From positions 1 through 38,901 of the forward strand of contig QCHO01000010.1 of assembly GCA_003279535.1 (NCBI GenBank): DNA of 38,901 nt. The letters run 5' to 3'. The notes beneath the pieces were generated by a model. The model had not been told where the DNA came from, ran no database searches, and saw nothing but the letters and a program-made list of their open reading frames with translations. Shown in pieces: positions 32,663 to 38,901 of the stretch. The number at the start of each line of letters is the position of its first letter. Within the stretch, counting starts at the first letter, position 1. A program made the translations under genes and the position numbers. The stretch comes from Prochlorococcus sp. AG-402-C22 (GTDB lineage: Bacteria; Cyanobacteriota; Cyanobacteriia; PCC-6307; Cyanobiaceae).

Positions 32663-35593
32663 TTATTTTGTCTCCATCCAATTGTCTCCAATACCAATAT
32701 CAACTAAAAGGGGCACATTTAATTTTACACAATCTTCCATAGTCTTCTTTACTAATTTCGTCGTAATTTCCAAAGAATCAGGTTCAACTTCAAACAATAA
32801 TTCATCATGTACTTGTAAAAGCATTTTTGCGGGAACATTCATTTCTATGAATTTCTCGTTTAGTTGAACCATTGCAATTTTAATAATGTCTGCACTTGAA
32901 CCCTGAATTGGTGCATTAGCTGCGGCTCTTAATGACTGTGCTTCCATGCCAGCCCTTCTTGCAGATTGCAGGTCAATTTCGTAAGGATCTTTCCCTATTA
33001 ATCTTCCAAGTCCATTTTTATCAAACTTAAATTCTCTTTTTCGACCAAAAATTGTTTTTACATAACCTTTTGATAAGGCAAGCCTTTCTTGGAGTTCAAG
33101 AAATTTGAAAATTTTTGAATATCTTTCTTTGTATTTTATCAGGAATTCTTTTGCCTCTAGAGTACTTACTCCTGTTGAACGGGCAAACTTTTTTATACCC
33201 ATACCATAGATAACTCCAAAATTTATTGTTTTCCCAACTCTCCTTTCGTCGGATGATATTTCTTCTTTCTCGAAAATTAATCTTGCAGTCAAAGAATGAA
33301 TGTCATCATTTTTATGAAACGCATTAATTAGTATTTCTTCACCCGCTAAGTGAGCAAGTATTCTTAGTTCGATCTGAGAATAATCAGCTGATAAAAGTTT
33401 CCAATTTTTTTCAGGCAAGAATGCTTTTCTGATTCTTCTACTAAATTCAGTCCTAACCGGGATATTCTGAAGATTAGGATTGCTACTACTTAGTCTCCCA
33501 GTCGCTGTAGCAGCTTGATTAAAGTTTGTATGAACTCTTCCTGTCTTTTCGTTTATAAGATTTGGAAGAGCATCAATATAGGTGCTTAGTAATTTGCTTA
33601 GAGTTCTGTGTTTTATTAAATGTTGGATTATTTCATGTTCGTCGACTAATCTTTCAAGAACTACTGCATCTGTACTCCATCCTGTTTTTGTTTTCCGTGA
33701 TTTTTTTTTATCCAAACTTAATTTTTCAAACAAGATCTCACCAAGTTGTTTTGGTGAAGATAGATTAAAAGTGCCCTCTGCTAATTCATAAACTTTACTT
33801 TCAATATCTTCTAAGGTACTTTTTAGTTCTTTTGAGAGTTTATCTAAATAAGGGATGTCGATGGTTATTCCATTCATTTCCATTTGAGATAATACTGGCT
33901 CTAAGGGCAGCTCGATTCCTTCGAACAAATTGATTAATTCATTTTTTTCTGTTGAAAATCTTTCTTTAAAAATTTTGACAATCTTAAAAGTTAGAAATAC
34001 ATCATAACCACAGTAAATACTAGCTTCATCAATATCAACAAATGAAAAGTCTTTATTTTTTCCAATTGTTTCCTTAAATGAAGGAGGCTTAAATCCAAAT
34101 AATCTAAAACTAATTTCACTTAACCCATGCTTCTCCTGATTATTTAGAAGATAGTCTGCTAACAAGGTGTCAAAGGTTACGCCTTTAAGATCAAGTCCGT
34201 GATTAAAAAATATTTGCCTGTCAAATTTAGAATTTTGGAGTGCCTTTTCTTTTTTGGGATCTTCTATCCAAGTTCTTAGTTTTGAGAAAACATCTTCAAT
34301 CGATAATTGATTGGGGGTCTCTCTTTTTGTTTGATGACCAAGAGGTATATAAAATAAATCATCAGTTTCTTCTCCAAGACAAAGTCCTATCCCAACAAGT
34401 TCCGCATCGATTGGATTTAAACTATTAGTCTCTGTATCTAGAGAAACTATCTCATTGGTCTTTTCTAATCTTTGAATTAATTTATCAAGTAATTCAAAAT
34501 CATTTACTACAGTTACTTTGATTTTAGGGATTTTATTTTCACTATTTTCTAATTCACTTTTACTAGAGACCTTTGGATCTTTCTCCTCCTCTTTAGCCAC
34601 GGTATTTTTGTCAAAACCACCTTTACTAAAAGTTGAATTGAAAATATCAATTTGCCGAAGTAGTGTTGATAATTCAAGTTTTTGCAGTGACTCTGAAAGA
34701 AGTTCTTGATTTATATTTTTTAATTCATAACCATCACTTAATATCAAAGGCACTTCAGTATTTATTTTTGCTAAATCCCTGGAAAGAAAAGCATTATGCT
34801 TATCGTTTCTGAGCTTTTCTATAACCGAACCTTTGATGAATCCTTTATATTTTTTATCATTGTTCTGCTGAATCTTTTCCAAAGCCTGATAAATTCCATC
34901 AAGTGTATCGTTTTCTTTTAGTAGATTAATTGCAGTTTTTGGACCTACCCCTTTTATACCAGGAATATTATCAGAACTATCACCAGTTAGAGCTTTAAGA
35001 TCAACTACTCTTTCTGGCGCAACACCTAATTTTTCTTTTACTCCATTTTCATTTATAAGAGTTGGATTACCACTTTTTGCATATGGACCACCACCCATAT
35101 AAAGTACATAAATATCTTTTTGATCATCTACTAATTGAAATAAGTCCCGATCCCCAGAAAGAATATTCACGCACCATCCTTTAGAAGAAGCATCATTTGC
35201 AATTGTGCCTAGGAGATCATCTGCTTCGTAACCAGGAGATTTAAAAATTGGCAAATTAAGGCTTTCTTCTAAAATGATTTCTAGTTGTTCAATATCCTGA
35301 AAAAAAACATCTGGTGCTACATCTCTATTGGCCTTATAATTTGGATCTAATTCATGTCTGAAAGTAGGTTTTTCGGTATCAAAAGTAATACAAACACCCT
35401 CCGGACTAATATTTTTGCAATTATCAAGAAGGCTTTTTAGAAATCCATAAGTCACACTTGTTGGGAATCCCTCTTTGGTTGTTAAACCTCCATCAATCCC
35501 TTTGCTAAATGCATAGAAGCTTCTAAAAGCAAGTGAATGACCATCGACTAAAAGTAAAATTGGTTTTTTAGAGTTTTCAGATCTTAAACTCAT
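32663..35593 (-). CDS. polA: DNA polymerase I
   Basis: A 976-residue polymerase for repair and Okazaki-fragment processing. The N-terminal 5' nuclease domain runs about 10-310 (LLVDGHSLAFRSFYAF, then GYEADDLLGTIA and LTGDSSDNIPGIKGVGPKTA). The 3'-5' exonuclease domain keeps the acidic pair D386/E388 in SLDTETN, so proofreading is probably active. The polymerase domain has DYSQIELRILAHL, GKTINFGVIYGMG and VHDELLFEV. Its ATG overlaps the TGA of the upstream adaptor gene (ATGA), implying cotranscription. Confidence 0.97.
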   Translation of the reverse strand: MSLRSENSKKPILLLVDGHSLAFRSFYAFSKGIDGGLTTKEGFPTSVTYGFLKSLLDNCKNISPEGVCITFDTEKPTFRHELDPNYKANRDVAPDVFFQDIEQLEIILEESLNLPIFKSPGYEADDLLGTIANDASSKGWCVNILSGDRDLFQLVDDQKDIYVLYMGGGPYAKSGNPTLINENGVKEKLGVAPERVVDLKALTGDSSDNIPGIKGVGPKTAINLLKENDTLDGIYQALEKIQQNNDKKYKGFIKGSVIEKLRNDKHNAFLSRDLAKINTEVPLILSDGYELKNINQELLSESLQKLELSTLLRQIDIFNSTFSKGGFDKNTVAKEEEKDPKVSSKSELENSENKIPKIKVTVVNDFELLDKLIQRLEKTNEIVSLDTETNSLNPIDAELVGIGLCLGEETDDLFYIPLGHQTKRETPNQLSIEDVFSKLRTWIEDPKKEKALQNSKFDRQIFFNHGLDLKGVTFDTLLADYLLNNQEKHGLSEISFRLFGFKPPSFKETIGKNKDFSFVDIDEASIYCGYDVFLTFKIVKIFKERFSTEKNELINLFEGIELPLEPVLSQMEMNGITIDIPYLDKLSKELKSTLEDIESKVYELAEGTFNLSSPKQLGEILFEKLSLDKKKSRKTKTGWSTDAVVLERLVDEHEIIQHLIKHRTLSKLLSTYIDALPNLINEKTGRVHTNFNQAATATGRLSSSNPNLQNIPVRTEFSRRIRKAFLPEKNWKLLSADYSQIELRILAHLAGEEILINAFHKNDDIHSLTARLIFEKEEISSDERRVGKTINFGVIYGMGIKKFARSTGVSTLEAKEFLIKYKERYSKIFKFLELQERLALSKGYVKTIFGRKREFKFDKNGLGRLIGKDPYEIDLQSARRAGMEAQSLRAAANAPIQGSSADIIKIAMVQLNEKFIEMNVPAKMLLQVHDELLFEVEPDSLEITTKLVKKTMEDCVKLNVPLLVDIGIGDNWMETK

Positions 35594-36651
35594 TTTCTCT
35601 TCTTAGCCCAGGGTGGAATATCAATAAAGATTTGCTCTCCAGGTTCTAATCCATCAATTACTGAAGTTTTATTTCCACTACTAATACCAATTTCAATTTT
35701 TTCAAATTTTGGAGAATTGTTTTTATCAACTTTCAAAATTCCCTTTTCACCTTTTTCAGTGACAATAGAAACTGTTGGCACTAAGATTTTTTCTTCATTA
35801 CCTTCGACTCTAAATTCAAGATCTGCAGTCATTCCAATTTTAATTTCTTCAGAAATATCTTTAAAATTTAGAGTTACTTCGAAAGAGGTTACATTATTAT
35901 CTTTTACAGCTCTTGTAGCTATTTTTTTAACTATGGCAGTATATTTTTTTGAGGGATAAGCCTCAATTCTTACTGAGGCTTCTTTACCTATTTTTATTCT
36001 GCCAATGTCACTCTCAGGAACTTTAGCAACAATTTCTAGGCCCTCTGATAGTTCAAAAATAAAGTTTTTGGTTTTAGGGTCTGAACTTAAGTTTGTACTT
36101 GGTGTGACATAAGATCCTATCTCAGCATATTTTGCAGTTATCTTTCCTCCATAAGGAGCTTTAATTAGATAGAAACTTTTTTCAGCATTTGCATCATTAA
36201 GTTTGGCGCTACTAATGTTGTAGTTATTTTTATAAGTTTCATAGTCTTCTTTACTTACCGCACCTTCTTGATATAAATATTCCCTTCTTAAAAATTCAGA
36301 TTTTTGTTTTTCTAAGTTTAATTCAAGTTCTTCAATTTTATAGATGAAGTCTTCATCATCAAGAGAAGCTAAAACCTGATCTTTTTTTACAAGATCGCCC
36401 TCATCTACTGTGATATCTTTTATTACCCCTTGCTTCCGAGGTCCAATATTGCTTGTCCTTATTGCTTTTACTTCACCACTAGTATTAATTGAATCTGAGA
36501 GGATCCCTTTTTCCACTTGAACTACATAATCAGAAATATCCTTTGTTTTATTTTTCTTGAAGGAATTGGTTATAAAAAAGAAAAATATAGCTAAAGAAAG
36601 TAATATGATTCCACTTCTTAGGTTTATATTTTTTTTTATTAAATCAAGCAT
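35590..36651 (-). CDS. HlyD/RND-type membrane fusion (periplasmic adaptor) protein
   Basis: A 353-residue protein with one N-terminal membrane anchor (about residues 13-29, SGIILLSLAIFFFFIT) followed by the adaptor fold: lipoyl-like half EVKAIRTSNIGPRKQGVIKD, a hairpin of coiled coil (about residues 105-150, rich in Glu, Lys and Leu), the second lipoyl half KAPYGGKITAKYAEIGSYVT, and a barrel domain. Such proteins link inner-membrane ABC or RND pumps to an outer-membrane channel. No permease, ATPase or TolC gene is adjacent, so its partner is elsewhere. It starts at ATG and shares four bases with polA. Confidence 0.9.
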   Translation of the reverse strand: MLDLIKKNINLRSGIILLSLAIFFFFITNSFKKNKTKDISDYVVQVEKGILSDSINTSGEVKAIRTSNIGPRKQGVIKDITVDEGDLVKKDQVLASLDDEDFIYKIEELELNLEKQKSEFLRREYLYQEGAVSKEDYETYKNNYNISSAKLNDANAEKSFYLIKAPYGGKITAKYAEIGSYVTPSTNLSSDPKTKNFIFELSEGLEIVAKVPESDIGRIKIGKEASVRIEAYPSKKYTAIVKKIATRAVKDNNVTSFEVTLNFKDISEEIKIGMTADLEFRVEGNEEKILVPTVSIVTEKGEKGILKVDKNNSPKFEKIEIGISSGNKTSVIDGLEPGEQIFIDIPPWAKKRK

Positions 36652-36794
36652 TTCTTTTGAAAAACAGTAATAAAGAATATTTATGAACTAAATAAATAAT
36701 CAAAACGATTATAAGCAACTTATCCAAGATTGGTTAAGTAAATACTATATTACTAGAAGATGTTTTCTTGATAATTTTCCATAAATTTTTTCAA

Positions 36795-37886
36795 ATGTTA
36801 AAAGCAGGTATTATTGGATTACCAAATGTTGGTAAATCAACTTTATTTAATGCGCTTGTAGAAAATGCTAAAGCCCAAGCTGCTAATTTTCCCTTTTGTA
36901 CTATAGAACCTAATAAAGGGATAGTTTCAGTCCCAGATCAAAGGTTGCAAGAGTTAGGTGATTTAAGTTCTAGCCAAAATATTATCCCAACAAAAATTGA
37001 ATTTGTAGATATTGCAGGACTAGTAAAAGGAGCCAGTAAAGGCGAAGGTTTGGGAAATAAATTTTTATCAAATATTAGGGAGGTTGATGCAATAGTTCAT
37101 GTTGTAAGGTGCTTTGAAGATGGTGATGTAATTCATGTCTCCGGAAAGGTAGATCCCTTGGATGACATTGAGATAATTAATCTGGAATTGAATTTAGCTG
37201 ATTTATCCCAACTTCAAAAAAGAAGAGAAAGAATCAAAAAACAGGTTAGAACTAGTAAAGAGGCAGCAAAAGAAGATACCTTACTAGAAAGAATAGAAGA
37301 AGAGCTACAGGAAGGACTTTCAGTTAGATCAATATCTTTAAGTGAAGAAGAAAATTTAATAATTAAGCAATTAGGCTTCCTTACTGCAAAACCAATTATT
37401 TACGCAACAAATTTGAATGAAAATGATTTAGCTGCAGGTAATGATTTCTCATCAAAAGTTCAGTGCTTTGCAAATAGTGAAAATACAGAATGTATAAAAA
37501 TATCAGCACAAGTTGAATCTGAATTAATAGAGTTGGAACCAGAAGATAAAAAAGATTATCTGATTGGTTTAGGAGTAGAAGAAGGAGGATTAAGTTCTTT
37601 AATTAGATCAACCTATAAATTATTGGGATTAAAAACTTATTTCACTACAGGAGAAAAGGAAACAAAAGCATGGACCATAAAAGATGGGATGACTGCGCCA
37701 CAAGCTGCAGGAGTCATTCATTCTGATTTTGAAAAGGGATTTATCAGAGCCCAAACTATTTCATATCAAAATTTAATTGATTCAGGTTCAATTGCAAATG
37801 CAAAAACTAAAGGTTTATTAAGAAGTGAAGGTAAGGAATATGTTGTAAACGAAGGAGATGTAATGGAGTTCTTATTTAATGTTTAG
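36795..37886 (+). CDS. ychF: YchF-type ATPase/GTPase
   Basis: A 363-residue P-loop protein of the Obg family with a C-terminal TGS domain. G1 is GLPNVGKST (residues 8-16), and G3 is DIAGLVKGASKGEG. The G4 position reads NLNE in place of NKxD, the feature that gives YchF a preference for ATP. A coiled region (about 125-165) and the late TGS block TGEKETKAWTIKDGMTAPQA complete it. The ATG at 36795 is preferred over the upstream TTG-type start at 36768, since MLKAGIIGLPN is the usual N-terminus. It is divergent from the adaptor gene. Confidence 0.95.
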   Translation: MLKAGIIGLPNVGKSTLFNALVENAKAQAANFPFCTIEPNKGIVSVPDQRLQELGDLSSSQNIIPTKIEFVDIAGLVKGASKGEGLGNKFLSNIREVDAIVHVVRCFEDGDVIHVSGKVDPLDDIEIINLELNLADLSQLQKRRERIKKQVRTSKEAAKEDTLLERIEEELQEGLSVRSISLSEEENLIIKQLGFLTAKPIIYATNLNENDLAAGNDFSSKVQCFANSENTECIKISAQVESELIELEPEDKKDYLIGLGVEEGGLSSLIRSTYKLLGLKTYFTTGEKETKAWTIKDGMTAPQAAGVIHSDFEKGFIRAQTISYQNLIDSGSIANAKTKGLLRSEGKEYVVNEGDVMEFLFNV

Positions 37887-37894
37887 TTAGTCTT

Positions 37895-38053
37895 TTAAGG
37901 CTTACTATTTTGTTTTTTGAATTTGAATTCAAAAAAAGAAATTAATAAAATTAAGATACATCCTAAGCAACTCCCTATTAACCCAAAAGCAATGGTTGTA
38001 AAGCCATCATCGTAGCCGTATTGTAATTGTGGTAAGTGAGGGGGTATTGGCAT
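37895..38053 (-). CDS. Small single-span membrane protein
   Basis: A 52-residue ORF from ATG at 38051-38053 to TAA at 37895-37897. A Pro-rich and Tyr-rich N-terminus (MPIPPHLPQLQYGYDDGF) is followed by one clear membrane helix (TTIAFGLIGSCLGCILILLI) and a basic tail (FKFKKQNSKP). The organisation and the positive-inside tail strongly suggest a real small protein. Function is unknown. It lies two bases downstream of another small gene on the same strand and converges on ychF with an 8-base gap. Confidence 0.65.
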   Translation of the reverse strand: MPIPPHLPQLQYGYDDGFTTIAFGLIGSCLGCILILLISFFEFKFKKQNSKP

Positions 38054-38055
38054 TA

Positions 38056-38199
38056 TTATTTTTCAACAGAATTCTCAATATCTTCCAGTAAATGTTTAGT
38101 CGATCTACTAAAACCGTTAGTTTTTAAATAGTTTTGAGCTTCTCTAAATTTTTCAGCTACTCTTTTTGCATAAGGAGTATTCATGGAATTTTGAGTCAT
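38056..38199 (-). CDS. Small helical hypothetical protein, 47 residues
   Basis: An ORF from ATG at 38197-38199 to TAA at 38056-38058, encoding a soluble helix-rich protein (TPYAKRVAEKFREAQNYLKT, then GFSRSTKHLLEDIENSVEK). A second in-frame ATG at codon 6 is possible. No membrane segment is seen. With a 2-base gap it forms a two-gene unit with the small membrane protein downstream. The residue pattern is clearly protein-like. I recognise no named family. Confidence 0.6.
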   Translation of the reverse strand: MTQNSMNTPYAKRVAEKFREAQNYLKTNGFSRSTKHLLEDIENSVEK

Positions 38200-38362
38200 G
38201 TTGAAAATGCGACTAATTTTATAATCTGATTTAAGTACCCCCTTGATAAGTATTCAAAAATACAAGAATATAAAAATAGGATTTTTTACTTATTAAAAAA
38301 TTTTATTGTGAAAAATTCTTGATTCTCCAAAACAAAATTTTTTCAAATTAGAAAAAGTGACA

Positions 38363-38659
38363 ATGACAACTATATTACTAATTCTTTTTTTGCTCATTAC
38401 TTTTTTTGGGCTTTTATTTCTATTATTTTTTTATTCAAAACGAAACAAAATTTTAGCAAAAACAACAATTAGTCCAACTTATGTACCTTTCTTAAAAGAA
38501 CAAGAATTTAATCCTGATAAAAGTACAGATAATTGGGATTTACACAAACATAGATTAAATAAATTTAGAAGATCACAATATAAGGGATTAACTTTCTTTA
38601 TAAGTTCAGAAAATAGAATTTATTATCTTTCTGAAGAAGGAGATAAAGTTTATTGCTAA
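38363..38659 (+). CDS. Small membrane-anchored hypothetical protein
   Basis: A 98-residue protein from ATG at 38363 (a GTG two codons upstream at 38357 is an alternative). The N-terminal 25 residues form a single hydrophobic anchor (ILLILFLLITFFGLLFLLFF) followed by a basic stop-transfer (YSKRNK), with the soluble part outside the helix. The tail has HKHRLNKFRRSQYKGLTFFI and YYLSEEGDKVYC. It is followed 53 bases later by another membrane gene on the same strand. I recognise no family. Confidence 0.6.
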   Translation: MTTILLILFLLITFFGLLFLLFFYSKRNKILAKTTISPTYVPFLKEQEFNPDKSTDNWDLHKHRLNKFRRSQYKGLTFFISSENRIYYLSEEGDKVYC

Positions 38660-38712
38660 CAGGAGAAATTAATTTTATAAATAAGAAAAGCCGATAGAAA
38701 TTTATAATATTA

Positions 38713-38901
38713 ATGAAGTATTTATTTTTATTATCAGAAAAGTTCTACAGGTTGATTGAATGGGAGTGGAATACCTTAAAAAATCTAAGAAGAACAAAAA
38801 GAAAGAATTTTTTTCTAAGAGGATCATTTGCTTTATTTAGTTTATTCTCTATTCTTCTTTTAATATTTTCTCCTCCTATTGCTTTTGGAATGTTATTAGG
38901 A
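38713..38901 (+). CDS. N-terminal part of a membrane protein (3' truncated)
   Basis: An open frame from ATG at 38713 to the window edge, giving 63 residues. A charged amphipathic start (SEKFYRLIEWEWNTLKNLRR, then TKRKNF) precedes a long hydrophobic stretch (GSFALFSLFSILLLIFSPPI) that continues to the edge. The complete length and function cannot be judged. The neighbour upstream is also a membrane-anchored protein. Confidence 0.5.
   Translation, partial: MKYLFLLSEKFYRLIEWEWNTLKNLRRTKRKNFFLRGSFALFSLFSILLLIFSPPIAFGMLLG

Overview
This window looks like chromosomal DNA from a marine picocyanobacterium, most likely a high-light-adapted Prochlorococcus. The DNA is strongly AT-rich with short intergenic gaps. 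It carries oxygenic-photosynthesis genes (psbD/psbC, petM, ycf4, ycf39), a Pcb/IsiA-type chlorophyll-binding antenna gene, an NTRC-type thioredoxin reductase, an IdiA/FutA iron-binding protein and many small picocyanobacterial hypothetical proteins. The assignment rests on gene content and protein resemblance from memory; no database was searched. I see no transposase, integrase, prophage, CRISPR array or plasmid function.

Layout. 1-2.8 kb: the tail of an unknown gene, a ribbon-helix-helix-like protein, an AEC-family permease, a small unknown protein, a SemiSWEET sugar transporter and an AhpC/TSA-like protein. 2.9-4.7 kb: flavodoxin (isiB) followed by a Pcb/IsiA-like antenna, a pair typical of iron starvation. 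4.7-8.5 kb: DUF3386-like, methyltransferase-like, MIF/tautomerase and DUF1824-like proteins, then glyQ. 8.5-12.1 kb: an outer-membrane porin, a small secreted protein, and a divergent pair of PiuC-type hydroxylase and IdiA/FutA iron-binding protein with a dyad between them. 12.1-12.6 kb: tRNA-Ser(CGA), a small unlisted ORF and a Yfr2-family small RNA ending in an intrinsic terminator. 12.7-15.2 kb: a short [2Fe-2S] protein, cobQ and maf.

15.2-21.8 kb is a photosynthesis block: psbC/psbD (overlapping, minus strand), ycf4 with a cyclophilin-like lipoprotein, ilvH, an alpha/beta hydrolase, petM and ycf39. 21.8-27.8 kb: small unknowns, an IF-1-like gene, trxB/NTRC, and the proton-translocating transhydrogenase operon pntAA-pntAB-pntB with a YheT-type hydrolase attached. 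28.8-38.9 kb: a thioredoxin-like [2Fe-2S] ferredoxin, dxr, cysS, polA, an HlyD-type membrane fusion protein, ychF, two tandem small genes and two membrane proteins, the last cut by the window end.

Two themes link the genes. One is iron economy (flavodoxin, Pcb antenna, PiuC-like hydroxylase, iron-binding protein). The other is photosystem, cytochrome b6f and redox maintenance (D2, CP43, PetM, Ycf4, Ycf39, NTRC, transhydrogenase). The most notable structural observations are an apparent AUA start for the cyclophilin-like lipoprotein, made by an ATAA overlap with ycf4; the Yfr2-type RNA with two GGAAACA loop motifs; a permease whose first membrane segment lies upstream of any usual start codon; and several small ORFs below usual length cut-offs. 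I did not find a convincing new multi-gene system.
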